Assembly (NCBI GenBank): GCA_041393015.1 | Contig: JAWKKV010000001.1 | Coordinates: 372,001-436,000 of the forward strand | Direction of reading: 5' to 3' | DNA: 64,000 nucleotides | Source: JAGQYH01 sp041393015 | Lineage (GTDB): Bacteria > Bacteroidota > Bacteroidia > Chitinophagales > JADIYW01 | In this document: positions 53,442-62,527 of the stretch, in pieces | Position numbering within the stretch: position 1 is the first letter of the stretch | Layout: each line of letters starts with the position of its first letter | Notes under the pieces: generated by a model | Database searches by the model: none | What the model was told of the DNA's origin: nothing | What the model saw: only the letters and a program-made list of their open reading frames with translations | Translations under genes and position numbers: made by a program

Positions 53442-54875
53442 ATGAGAAAGCTAATACACTTTGCAAGTATTCTATTATTCAGTTTACTGATTGCTTGTAA
53501 TACAGATTCAGTTATTGAAACAAATGAAGCTGGGCCATCTATCAATACAGAAAGTGGGGAAGGTTTAAAAGATGTATCTTCTTTTCCAGTGGGAAATATT
53601 TGGGCGTCAGGACATCCAACTTGGGGTAATTCTAAAGGAACTGATTTAGGTGGACCGAATAATCAATGGACAGCCAGTGCTTTTGGCGCATTGTCTACTA
53701 TCGTACAAAAACAATTACAATTGCCATTAGAGGATGAATTGTTTCTTCAAGAGTTTAATAGTATTACTCCTGAAGTAGCACTAAAGCCTCATAATATTTC
53801 TATCAATCCCGATTCAATTGATTTTAGCGAAGCAGATGCTATGATGGCATATGCAGAAGCTAATAATTTGAGAGTTCACGGTCATGTTTTGGTATTTGAT
53901 AAGTCGGTGCCAGAATGGGCCTTAGCATATGAAAAGAATGATGTTTGGACAGAACAACAATGGGAAAATTGGTTAGAAGATTACATTACAAAAGTAGTGA
54001 GCAGATATAGAGGTAGAATTGTGGCTTGGGACGTGGTAAACGAAGCCGGTGCTCCTTTAGGTGGTGGGCTAAACACCGATTATTTCTGGTATAAAACTAT
54101 TGGTCCAGACTTTCTTGAAAAAGCTTTCAGATGGGCGAATGCTGCTGATCCGGAAGCCAAACTTTTTATCAATGAATTTGGGATGGAATTTTTGCCGGTT
54201 AAGTTGAGAGATTTGATCACAATTGCAGATAATTTAAGAGCACAAGGCATTAGAGTTGATGGTATTGGTTTTCAAGGTCACATTCCATTACCTGTTATCA
54301 TGGGTGATTATTCAGACCTAAAAAGAGCCTTTAAAAAAGTAGCGGATGCGGGTTATTTGGTGCATTTAAGTGAATTGGATTTACCTGTGAATGTTTTGGG
54401 TTATAGTAATTCCCAAACAGCCTTACAGCATAGAATTCAGCGAAAAAAATACAATGATGTAGCGCGTGCCTATTTAGATGGTGTTCCTCCTGCACAACAA
54501 TGGGGCATTACGCTTTGGGGGATTCCTGATCATCATAGTTTTTACAATACCGTAAAAATTTGGTTCGATCTAAGATTATTGGGCGGCGACAAAGATTTCC
54601 CTTTATTATGGGATGATAATTACGAAGTAAAACCAGCTTATTATGGTTTTAGAAATGGTTTAAAAGACATTGAAGAAGGTTGGTTATATCCAAACATTTA
54701 TAGCACTCAAAAAGCCGCAGTTCAATTAAATGAAAAAGAAAGGAAGGAAATGGAAACTTACCTTAATGCCTCCAAAGAATTTATGATAAACTATTTAGGT
54801 TTATCTTCTTCTGAAGTAGATGAAATGATTAAAATGGCTAGAGAAAGTTTAAGTGAAGAAGGATTGAGTTGGTAG
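53442..54875 (+). CDS. GH10 endo-1,4-beta-xylanase lipoprotein
   Basis: 477 aa. Lipobox LLIAC places Cys at residue 19. The GH10 barrel (about 55-415) contains HGHVLVFDKSVPEWA, the acid/base Glu201 in WDVVNEAG, FINEFGMEF and the nucleophile Glu311 in HLSELDLPVNV. The trailing part includes GITLWGIPDHHSFY. It cleaves xylan internally at the cell surface. No SusC/SusD pair or other glycoside hydrolase is next to it, and it has no obvious T9SS sorting domain. Confidence 0.93.
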   Translation: MRKLIHFASILLFSLLIACNTDSVIETNEAGPSINTESGEGLKDVSSFPVGNIWASGHPTWGNSKGTDLGGPNNQWTASAFGALSTIVQKQLQLPLEDELFLQEFNSITPEVALKPHNISINPDSIDFSEADAMMAYAEANNLRVHGHVLVFDKSVPEWALAYEKNDVWTEQQWENWLEDYITKVVSRYRGRIVAWDVVNEAGAPLGGGLNTDYFWYKTIGPDFLEKAFRWANAADPEAKLFINEFGMEFLPVKLRDLITIADNLRAQGIRVDGIGFQGHIPLPVIMGDYSDLKRAFKKVADAGYLVHLSELDLPVNVLGYSNSQTALQHRIQRKKYNDVARAYLDGVPPAQQWGITLWGIPDHHSFYNTVKIWFDLRLLGGDKDFPLLWDDNYEVKPAYYGFRNGLKDIEEGWLYPNIYSTQKAAVQLNEKERKEMETYLNASKEFMINYLGLSSSEVDEMIKMARESLSEEGLSW

Positions 54876-55268
54876 GTTAATTCAGGCTAATTTCATTCAT
54901 ATTCGCGTCTTAATATAGCTGTTCTGAATAAAAGAGCTGACACGAATTCCACCAATTCAAACAGATGTTATTAATGATTTGCGCTGCTAATTTTCTCAGT
55001 AACTACGATTTCACAGATTAACTTGCCGCTTGGCGGCAAAAATCCATGTAATTGTTTTCAATACAGTATAGCACAAAAACGATCAACAGTAGTAATTTTA
55101 ATTTACTCGTAAAAGGATAATTAAAAACAATGTAATTAATCACATGAATTTGTGAAATTCGTGTCCTAAAAAGTCATTCCGAATGATTTCAGCTTTTGGC
55201 TAATTCAACCACCATAATATTTTTTTCACTTTTAGGACATAAGCGAGTGAACATAGCTACAGAAATTT
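54876..55268. repeat. Gene-free stretch with TIR element, copy A (54939-55165)
   Basis: No gene is visible. A 227-bp element begins GACACGAATTCCACCAATTC and ends in its near inverse, GAATTTGTGAAATTCGTGTC, giving terminal inverted repeats of about 20 bp. A palindrome TTGCCGCTTGGCGGCAA lies in the middle. The second copy, 59900-60121, has the same ends, length and centre. Confidence 0.75.
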
Positions 55269-56768
55269 TTAATCCATCGCAGCATCCACCGCTTGCAACA
55301 TATCTACTGTTCCCCAACCGAAGTCTAAATCTTTCTGACCTTGCAATTGATAGAAATGAGAAGATTGAATCATAATGTCCATTACCTCTTCTCTTGTCAT
55401 ATCAGGATTAGCACTCCAAAGCAAGGCAAACATACCCATCATTCTTGCCGTAGCTTCTGATGAGGCTGCCGATTTCTCGACACAAAAATCCACTTCTTTA
55501 CCTGTATGGGCTGTGGTTCCGGCAATAAATTCTCCATTAGTAGTTTCCCTATCATTGATTCCTGTTACTGCAACCGTATTCCATCTACTTGCAGGAAAAA
55601 TAACACCTAAAATATCTTTAACAGCAGGATCCGTTGTACCGGCAGCACAACCAATTATTTTTCCTTTATCATAGTAATAATTGATAGAATTTTTCACTCT
55701 ATGAAAGAAGAAAATCGTTCCCATAGACATATTGATTACCCGAATGTTTTCTTGATCTCCCATCGCTCTAATTGCACTGGAAATACCATAAATTTGACTT
55801 GGAAACAAAATGATGATTGCTGTCGATGCTCTAACACTAACAATATCAGCATTAGGCGAAATAACGAGTGCAGATTGAATCATTCCACTTCCATGTAACC
55901 ATTGTCCTTCAATTAGCGGGCTAATACCCAAAGCATCTGTTTCTAAAGGCTCGATGCCATCATCATCCGACCAAGGGAAAAACCACAAAGGCTTATGATA
56001 GCCAACTGCATCTCTTGAACCATAACCATTCTCCATAAATAAATCTCTCGCCCAAGGCACCATTCCATTGTCAATAACACCCATACCAATACCTTCTCCA
56101 AATATGTTGTATTGACGATAAACATCATCAATATTATGTCGTTGAATGACGATACCAAATGTATTGTCGTAGTCAGCAACTTGTTGTGAATAATCAGGAT
56201 TGGTTTGATATGGATCCAAAATCATATCTCTCCTATTGTTATTGGTTGAAGTTGACTTATGGGCTACTGTAGGATAACCTACAAAAGCATGAATGACTTC
56301 CATATCAATTGGATAGCCATTCACTTCAGCAAAAGTAACGGAAGGTAAAGCTCTCAATTGTTGTAAGGTTTCAAACTTTGAAATTTTGACGCTGATGAAA
56401 CCTAATACATCGTCTTTATAAATTAACACATCATCTAATGCTCCGAAATTTTCAGCTTGCTTATTCTCTAGCTGATAAACCTTTTTCAAAATAGCATCTC
56501 TTGCAGAAATATTTTTTGTGATTCCATCTGTATAACCTAACACCAAAATATTATCGGTTAGTGTTAATGCTTTATAGAAAATCTCATCACTTTGTTCGTT
56601 CCAATCAAAAGCTTCATTGCTTGATTTAATAGTCTCCAAAACATATTGATCTAACTCTGCTTTAACGGCACTAACTTCAATACCTGTTTCTGTAAGGTCT
56701 TTCTGACAGCTCACAAAAACAATTAATAACAATAGAAGGAAACTAAAAGATGGGCGAACTCTTTTCAT
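55269..56768 (-). CDS. Divergent S8 (subtilisin-like) protease, lipoprotein
   Basis: 499 aa with lipobox VFVSC (Cys21). An N-terminal prodomain-like region (about 80-160) precedes the protease fold. The likely triad is Asp233 in GVIDNGM, His292 in LHGSGM and Ser437 in SSEATARMMG. All three motifs depart from the standard forms, and the usual oxyanion Asn of AAGN is Thr378 (CAAGTTD). It may be an active but altered protease, or have lost activity. The preceding region carries VINMSMG. No operon partner is evident. Confidence 0.75.
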   Translation of the reverse strand: MKRVRPSFSFLLLLLIVFVSCQKDLTETGIEVSAVKAELDQYVLETIKSSNEAFDWNEQSDEIFYKALTLTDNILVLGYTDGITKNISARDAILKKVYQLENKQAENFGALDDVLIYKDDVLGFISVKISKFETLQQLRALPSVTFAEVNGYPIDMEVIHAFVGYPTVAHKSTSTNNNRRDMILDPYQTNPDYSQQVADYDNTFGIVIQRHNIDDVYRQYNIFGEGIGMGVIDNGMVPWARDLFMENGYGSRDAVGYHKPLWFFPWSDDDGIEPLETDALGISPLIEGQWLHGSGMIQSALVISPNADIVSVRASTAIIILFPSQIYGISSAIRAMGDQENIRVINMSMGTIFFFHRVKNSINYYYDKGKIIGCAAGTTDPAVKDILGVIFPASRWNTVAVTGINDRETTNGEFIAGTTAHTGKEVDFCVEKSAASSEATARMMGMFALLWSANPDMTREEVMDIMIQSSHFYQLQGQKDLDFGWGTVDMLQAVDAAMD

Positions 56769-57133
56769 TGTGATGGTTTAAATTTTTAACTGATTAATAC
56801 AAATTCTAAAATAGCATAAACAAATGATATATGAAAAATTTTCTTAATTGAACATGCAACTAAATAGTATTAATAACAGAGTTTGGAAGGGTGTAAATTA
56901 GACGATTATTAATTTAAAAATTAAACAGATGATAAACATTAATACCCTAATTGAAAATGTTCTTAGCGAGGTTACCGCCCAAATTATTCTATTGATAATA
57001 ATTCCAATTCTATACTGGTCTAAAACTAAGTTAATAAATTGGATAAAACCGAAAATAGAAACCGACACTGAGTCTTGAATTTGCATTTGAGTTTGCGTTT
57101 GAATCTTGTGTCTTGAATCTTGAATCTATGTCC
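56769..57133. other. Intergenic stretch with one small frame and degenerate repeats
   Basis: Between the S8 protease start and the ceramidase-family stop, only the 49-codon membrane frame at 56929-57078 stands out. After it, 57079-57127 is a degenerate short repeat built on TTGAATC and TTGCGTTTGA. No promoter of the consensus type or tRNA was seen. Confidence 0.5.
56929..57078 (+). CDS. Possible 49-aa single-span membrane protein
   Basis: The frame starts at ATG 56929, preceded by an A-rich stretch, and stops at 57078. A polar N-terminus (INTLIENVLSEVTA) leads to one hydrophobic segment (QIILLIIIPILYW) and a Lys-rich, then acidic tail. This is the layout of a small membrane protein. No family is recognised, and it could be a chance frame. 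A longer frame on the other strand has no such features. Confidence 0.4.
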   Translation: MININTLIENVLSEVTAQIILLIIIPILYWSKTKLINWIKPKIETDTES

Positions 57134-57931
57134 TCAACCCGCTTCCTCGCTCGCATAATATAAAAACAAAAAGTAAGTAGCTAAAGCGTTCAACAAGTGC
57201 CAAATGGCATGACCTTGTATTAAAGAATTAGGATTGCAAAACCAGCTTTCTTGAGTTCTACTAATAATCCATATAAAAAAGGCGAGGCAGAAAGTAAACA
57301 AGGACAAATAACCTTTAAAAGCATTGATCTTATTGCCTCTGATGTATCTATTACACAATTCTAAAACCGTTCCAATCAAAATCTGTACTCCAAAAATTAT
57401 CTCTGTAATCTTAATTGGGAAATCGATTATATTCCATGGTGATAAATACACCCATCCACATATAACGATACTTACAAAATAGATGACGGCAAATGCAGTA
57501 TTTGACATCCGAAACCATCTTACTAATCCATAGGTTAGAATAAATGAGGAGATTAAAAACATGGACATTAAATCTATAAAGCCGCCCCAATATGCATTGG
57601 TAGCGTGCATCGCCATTGAACCAGGACCAAGAAAAACAACAACTGAAGCAAAGAAAGTTGGATAGAATAAAGTAGTGGTCATCTTATTCTTAAAACTGAA
57701 TTTATTTTTGAAAGATAACCGACCAATAAATATACCTATCGCTATAAAACCAAGGTTAGAAAAAGTATTACTTGGCTGTTTGATCCATCCATCTCTTGCA
57801 TGTTCGCAATAAAGCATAACCCCTTCGCGCGCTTCTCCAAACCAAACATTAAAAATCCCTAGAAATACAAATACCAAAGAAAAAACTGCCACCACAATTG
57901 GGATGATGAAAACACTGCTCCTTTTATTCAT
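57134..57931 (-). CDS. Ceramidase-family integral membrane hydrolase
   Basis: 265 aa with about seven hydrophobic helices. Alkaline-ceramidase superfamily signatures are visible: YCEHARDGWIKQPSNTFSNL near residue 41, GPGSMAMHATNAYWGGFIDLMSM (catalytic His and Asp) and GHAIWHLLNA (the final His pair). Family members cut the amide of ceramides or related lipids in the membrane with Zn2+. Its start is 1 bp after the stop of an MsbA-like ABC gene. Many Bacteroidota make sphingolipids, so that substrate class is plausible. Confidence 0.82.
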   Translation of the reverse strand: MNKRSSVFIIPIVVAVFSLVFVFLGIFNVWFGEAREGVMLYCEHARDGWIKQPSNTFSNLGFIAIGIFIGRLSFKNKFSFKNKMTTTLFYPTFFASVVVFLGPGSMAMHATNAYWGGFIDLMSMFLISSFILTYGLVRWFRMSNTAFAVIYFVSIVICGWVYLSPWNIIDFPIKITEIIFGVQILIGTVLELCNRYIRGNKINAFKGYLSLFTFCLAFFIWIISRTQESWFCNPNSLIQGHAIWHLLNALATYFLFLYYASEEAG

Positions 57932-57932
57932 T

Positions 57933-59723
57933 CTAAACGTGTTTTACCTCTTTAACGATTATACTTTTCACCTTTCCATTTTCTAACTCAATTACTTTAT
58001 TACACTCATCAATGGTAGTAGATCTGTGCGCAATGATGATTACCGTTTTATCTTCCGGCATGGCTCTTAAAGTTTCTGCAATAATATTTTCATTGGTGGC
58101 ATCTAAGGCCGAAGTCGCTTCATCTAAGATCAAAATGGGAGCATCTTTTAAAAATGCTCTTGCAATTGCCACTCTTTGTCGTTGACCTCCACTGAGTTTG
58201 CTACCGTTGTCGCCAATAATTGTCTCGTACCCATTCTGTAATTCCCCAATAAAGGAATCTACTCTGGCGATAGTAGCAGCTTGTTTTACAGCTTCATCAT
58301 TGGCTTTATTGTTTCCAAAAAGAATATTCTCTTTCAAGGTGTCATTGAATAACACGGTGGTTTGTGGCACTAAAGCCACCAATGCTCGCCAACTTTTTTT
58401 ATCAATATTGACTAAAGGCTGACCATCTATTTTTATAGCGCCATTATTGAGATCATATAAGTTTAGAAGTAAATCTACAATGGTGCTTTTCCCCGCACCA
58501 GATTCTCCAATTAAAGCCACTCTATCTCCTTTCTCAATAGTAAAATTTACATCATTCAAAACTGGAACATCTTGATAGGAGAAACTCACATGATCAAAAG
58601 TAATTTCGCTTTTAAAAGTTGAAATATTTTGATGATTAAATTGGTTGACCGACTCCGTTGGTGAGTTCACTACTTCTTGAATTCTTTCTAAAGAGGCTAA
58701 GCCTTTTTGAATATAATAGTAAGCATTTGAAAAGGCTTTGGATGGTGCAATAATTTGGGAAAATATGACAATATAAGCGATAAAAGTTTCTGGCTGAATT
58801 TGACCATTGAAAACCATTCTTCCGCCCAACCATAAAATGATCACCACTACCAAAATGCCTAAGAATTCAGACATTGGCGACGATAAATCTCTTTTCCTCA
58901 ACATCTTTTTACTCCATACATAATGCTCTTGATTCTCTTTATTGAATTGTTCTGCTAAATAGTCTTGGGCTGTAAATGATTTAATCACCCGAACACCCGA
59001 AATGGTTTCTTCCAATCGAGCTAATAAGCGACTGAAAATCTGCTGCGTAATTTTAGATTCGTGTTTTAACTTTTTGCCGATTACGCCAATTACTAAACCA
59101 CTAATGGGCAATGCAATTAAAACCCATAATGTCAATTGAACATCAATGGCAAACATGGTGAGCAAGGTCAAAATAATCATGATTGGATCCTTCAAAAAAG
59201 ATTCTAGGAAATAGAGAATACCATAATCAACTTCTAAAACATCATTAGTGAATCTACTCAACAAATCACCTTTTTTATTTTTGTTGAAATAAGCCATTGG
59301 AAACTGCAAAATCTTATTGTAGAAATCACCGTGCAAATCTCTAACCACACCTCTTTTAATTGCAGCCACCACATACAAAGCCAAATACCGAAACAAATTT
59401 TTAAGAAAGAAAACGATTACCACTGCTACACAAACAATCATCAAAGCTTTTAACTCGCCTTGCGTATTAATTAATTCCGACAATTTATAATTCAACCAAA
59501 TTTCTCCATTTTCCCGAAGATTGGAAAAGTTTCCCCACAAACTAAAGCCTTCCGGCAAGGCAACATCTCTATTGGTTTTATCAAAGAGCAGTTTTAAAAA
59601 TGGAATCAACATGAGCAATGAAAAGATGGCAAAAATGGAGGACATTAGATTAAACATCATATTAAGCCAAATTCGACTTCTATACGGTTTAATAAACTTC
59701 CATAATTCTATAAGGCTCTTCAT
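57933..59723 (-). CDS. ABC transporter with fused membrane and ATPase domains, MsbA-like
   Basis: 596 aa half-transporter that would work as a dimer. Six membrane helices cover about residues 15-310. The ATPase domain has Walker A GESGAGKST, the signature LSGGQRQRVAIARAF and Walker B ILILDEATSALD, with a final VIIIAHRSTTI switch His. The family includes MsbA-type lipid and drug exporters. It is the first gene of a pair with the ceramidase-family enzyme (1-bp gap), which favours a lipid substrate; that is inference. Confidence 0.93.
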   Translation of the reverse strand: MKSLIELWKFIKPYRSRIWLNMMFNLMSSIFAIFSLLMLIPFLKLLFDKTNRDVALPEGFSLWGNFSNLRENGEIWLNYKLSELINTQGELKALMIVCVAVVIVFFLKNLFRYLALYVVAAIKRGVVRDLHGDFYNKILQFPMAYFNKNKKGDLLSRFTNDVLEVDYGILYFLESFLKDPIMIILTLLTMFAIDVQLTLWVLIALPISGLVIGVIGKKLKHESKITQQIFSRLLARLEETISGVRVIKSFTAQDYLAEQFNKENQEHYVWSKKMLRKRDLSSPMSEFLGILVVVIILWLGGRMVFNGQIQPETFIAYIVIFSQIIAPSKAFSNAYYYIQKGLASLERIQEVVNSPTESVNQFNHQNISTFKSEITFDHVSFSYQDVPVLNDVNFTIEKGDRVALIGESGAGKSTIVDLLLNLYDLNNGAIKIDGQPLVNIDKKSWRALVALVPQTTVLFNDTLKENILFGNNKANDEAVKQAATIARVDSFIGELQNGYETIIGDNGSKLSGGQRQRVAIARAFLKDAPILILDEATSALDATNENIIAETLRAMPEDKTVIIIAHRSTTIDECNKVIELENGKVKSIIVKEVKHV

Positions 59724-60206
59724 TCGATCAATTCAATATTACTATACCTGCCAGGTTTCACTTAAACGGATGGCTATTTTTGAACCAAACTCCAAAAATA
59801 ATTCAAAATCAAACCTGGCAGGTTTTTATGTAAAATGCTAAACAAAATTAATATTTAATCGGTAGTCTAAACAACATTGCTTTATGCAAGAAAATTTCTG
59901 ACACTAATTTCACTAATTCTCACAAATGTAATTGATGTCTGAGTCTGCTATTTTTTTGAATTATTAATCTCACAGATTGATTTGCCACTTAGGCGGTATA
60001 ATCAGTGTAACGGAATATAAATCAGAAAAATCCAACCCTTTTAACCGAAAATATTCAGATTTATAAGTAAAAAATCAATAAGTTATCTTAATTAATCCCA
60101 TAAATCTGTGAAATTCGTGTCAAAAGAATGTTCCAAAAACTTCAATTATAAATAAGAAGCCACGAATTTCGTATAATAAGATCAATTAAGAGTAATTTTG
60201 TGCATT
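59724..60206. repeat. Gene-free stretch with an inverted repeat and TIR element, copy B
   Basis: No gene is visible. Arms ACCTGCCAGGTTT (59746-59758) and AAACCTGGCAGGT (59811-59823) form a 13-bp inverted repeat 52 bp apart. A 222-bp element (59900-60121) begins GACACTAATTTCACTAATTC and ends GAAATTCGTGTC, with an inner CACAGATTGATTTGCCAC that aligns to copy A (54939-55165). Confidence 0.75.
60193..60200 (+). promoter_or_regulatory. Predicted rbfA -7 promoter element
   Basis: TAATTTTG matches TAnnTTTG fully and ends six bases before the rbfA ATG at 60207, consistent with a leaderless mRNA. No -33 TTG was found at the expected distance; it lies 71 bp after the end of TIR element B. Confidence 0.45.
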
Positions 60207-60587
60207 ATGGAAACAAGAAGACAAAAACAGGTAGCCAGAGAAATTCAATTAGTAATGAGCGATATCTTTTTAAAAGAAGGAAGAGAAATAACGGATGGCG
60301 CTCTAGTAACCATTGCTGGCGTTAATATGACACCTGACCTTTTGGTAGCTAAGATTTATTTTAGCATTTACAATCATAAGAATCCAGATGAAGTGATGTA
60401 TTACATCGAAGCCAATAAAGGTCAGCTAAGAAAACTTTTAGGCAATAAGGTTGGAAAATATATGCGAAGAGTGCCTGAATTATCTTTCTTCAAGGACGAT
60501 ACATTAGACGAAGTATTCAAATTAGATGAAATTCTTAAAGAACTAAAAAAGGAAAAAAAATCGGAGTCAGACAAGGATAATGATTAA
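60207..60587 (+). CDS. rbfA: Ribosome-binding factor A
   Basis: 126 aa from the ATG at 60207; a TTG nine bases upstream is part of the promoter box. RbfA helps mature the 30S subunit by acting on the 5' end of 16S rRNA. The KH-like fold reads METRRQKQVAREIQLVMSDIF, then VTIAGVNMTPDLLVAKIYFS and GKYMRRVPELSFFKDDTLDE. A Lys/Glu tail ends it. A LolC/E-type permease gene follows 52 bp downstream. Confidence 0.94.
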   Translation: METRRQKQVAREIQLVMSDIFLKEGREITDGALVTIAGVNMTPDLLVAKIYFSIYNHKNPDEVMYYIEANKGQLRKLLGNKVGKYMRRVPELSFFKDDTLDEVFKLDEILKELKKEKKSESDKDND

Positions 60588-60639
60588 GTCATTTCAAACA
60601 TTAATCATCAGCCACTAAAAATTAATCATTCCCTATAAT

Positions 60640-61869
60640 TTGCCACTATCTTTTAAAATAGCAAAACGATATCTCTTTAGTAAGAAATCTACTAATGCTA
60701 TTAATATTATTGCGGGTATTACCATTTTTGCCATGGCATTTGGCACTACAGCCATGATCATCATCATGTCAATTTTTAATGGTTTTGAAGGCTTAGTAAT
60801 TGATCGATACAATGTATTTTATTCTGACATAAAAATTGAACCTGCCAAAGGAAAATATTTTGATTTAACCGAAGCTCAGCTAACAGAACTAAAAGCGATA
60901 GATGGTGTCGATAAACTTTCTACTATTTTAGAAGAAGATGCCTTGTTGGAATACAACGATGAACAATATGTCGCTACGGTTAAAGGCGTTGACACCGGCT
61001 ATTTGGATATTATTGGTTTAAATGAAGAATTTATCATCAATGGCAGTATGATGCTTTACGATCAAAATACTTCATATGCGATTATTGGCGCCGGTGTAAG
61101 AAATAATTTGAGGGTAAATGTCAATATTCCAACAAAAATCAAAATCAATATTCCTAGAAAAAATGCACGTTTGACTTCAATGGAAAGTGCTTTTAACTTT
61201 CAATATATCACGCCCATTGGAGAATTTAATGTTCAACAAGAGTTTGATGAAAAGTACGTTTTAGTGCCTCAATCTTTTGTACGCTCCATTAGAGGAGCCG
61301 GAGAAGATTATTCATCTGTAGAAATAAAATTAAAAGAAGATGCTGACGAGGCAAAAACCATCAAAGCCATTGAAGCCTTGTTTCCAGAAGCAGTTGTAAA
61401 AAACAGATGGCAGCAAAATGCTACGCTGTATACCGTTATGCGAACAGAAAAATGGGTGGTGTTTGCCATTCTAACTTTTGTCATCTTAATTGTAGCCTTT
61501 TCCATCACCGGAGCATTAAGTATGTTGATTGTAGAAAAGAAGAAAGACATTGCTGTTTTAAGAGCCATTGGCGCTTCTGCCAAAACCATTCAAAATATAT
61601 TTTTGTTAGAAGGTATTTTGTTAGCCTTTGTTGGAGTAATTGCCGGTGTCGTTCTTTCTGTCTCTTTTTGTTTGTTGCAACAATACGTTGGTATCATTCC
61701 TATGCCCGGCGCCTCTTTTATCGTTGATTTTTATCCGGTAAGAATGAAGATTGGAGATTTTCTAGCTACTATTTCTGTAATCTTCTTTATCAGTTTATTG
61801 GCTTCTTACTTTCCAACTTTAAGAGCGGTTCAGAATGATAATATTAGCGAGAGTATGAAGTTTGATTGA
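60640..61869 (+). CDS. FtsX-like ABC permease, LolC/LolE type
   Basis: 409 aa with a TTG start; family proteins begin at this point (LPLSFKIAKRYLFSKKSTNA), so TTG is accepted. Membrane segments lie near residue 25-45, 270-295, 315-345 and 370-395, with a large periplasmic domain (about 45-265) in between. This is the layout of LolC/E, which releases lipoproteins from the inner membrane with LolD. The LolD ATPase is not in the window. The GFEGLVIDRYNVFYSDIKI segment is typical. Confidence 0.88.
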   Translation: MPLSFKIAKRYLFSKKSTNAINIIAGITIFAMAFGTTAMIIIMSIFNGFEGLVIDRYNVFYSDIKIEPAKGKYFDLTEAQLTELKAIDGVDKLSTILEEDALLEYNDEQYVATVKGVDTGYLDIIGLNEEFIINGSMMLYDQNTSYAIIGAGVRNNLRVNVNIPTKIKINIPRKNARLTSMESAFNFQYITPIGEFNVQQEFDEKYVLVPQSFVRSIRGAGEDYSSVEIKLKEDADEAKTIKAIEALFPEAVVKNRWQQNATLYTVMRTEKWVVFAILTFVILIVAFSITGALSMLIVEKKKDIAVLRAIGASAKTIQNIFLLEGILLAFVGVIAGVVLSVSFCLLQQYVGIIPMPGASFIVDFYPVRMKIGDFLATISVIFFISLLASYFPTLRAVQNDNISESMKFD

Positions 61870-61945
61870 TAGATGTGCAAATTAATAGATGTGCAAATTT
61901 GCTGATTGTTTGATGTGTGGATATTGGATGTGTGAATTTATGGTT
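61866..61945. repeat. Degenerate short tandem repeat
   Basis: A 16-bp unit TAGATGTGCAAATTAA (61870-61885) is repeated with two changes at 61886-61901, followed by looser copies (GATGTGTGGATATT, GATGTGTGAATT). A similar tract (TCTGCATATCTGCATATC) lies on the far side of the next gene, about 62614-62631. The two flank the gene at 61946-62527. Confidence 0.7.
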
Positions 61946-62527
61946 TTATAGTTGATTCGATTTTAGTTCAAGAATATCTCCTTCACTTATATTAGCTAAC
62001 TCTTTTTCATCATCTGGTTTAAAAATAAACAAGTCATATCTTTGATTTCCTGTTTTATCAATTGCTCTAGGTATTTCTGTCCAGTTATGAATTTTTAGTC
62101 CGCCTAAATATGAATTTTCACTAAGCTCCCAATTTGATACAAATGTAATTTGTTTTGCCGCAATACATTTTCCTCTACGGGTAACATTAAAAATTGATTC
62201 AATTTCAAATTTAGTTGGTTGATTCAACAAACGATTTATTTCTTGTTCAACTTCAATTAAGTTCATTTTATTAGCAGCTCTTAAAAGATTTTTCCAGTAT
62301 TTATGTGGCTGGGGAATTCTCGCCTCTATCGGTAATTCGATCAAATTGTCCAGTGCTAACTCATACTCTCCTTCTCTTAAGTATTCTTTACACTCTTTAG
62401 ATTTATTGCAAGTTTCAGTCAATGCAAACGATGAATCTAGAGCTGTTTTGAAATAACTCTCAATTTCCTTCCAATCATTATAGTTTGGGTGTCTAACTTT
62501 TGATAAGAACCACTTTTTAAAATCCAT
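61946..62527 (-). CDS. Protein of unknown function between degenerate repeats
   Basis: 193 aa from the ATG at 62527 (MDFKKWFLSKVRHPNYNDW); an ATG 9 bp upstream is also possible. Not recognised. The first part is helical (EYLREGEYELALDNLIELP) and resembles short TPR-like helices. The second half is beta-rich and includes NVTRRGKCIAAKQITFV and ISEGDILELKSN. There is no signal peptide. It lies alone on the minus strand between two tandem-repeat tracts, which may mark a recent insertion. Confidence 0.6.
   Translation of the reverse strand: MDFKKWFLSKVRHPNYNDWKEIESYFKTALDSSFALTETCNKSKECKEYLREGEYELALDNLIELPIEARIPQPHKYWKNLLRAANKMNLIEVEQEINRLLNQPTKFEIESIFNVTRRGKCIAAKQITFVSNWELSENSYLGGLKIHNWTEIPRAIDKTGNQRYDLFIFKPDDEKELANISEGDILELKSNQL

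Noticed and set aside
56898..57086. A 62-codon minus-strand frame in the S8-ceramidase gap
   Set aside because: No domain and poor start context; the plus-strand frame at 56929-57078 has better membrane-protein features.
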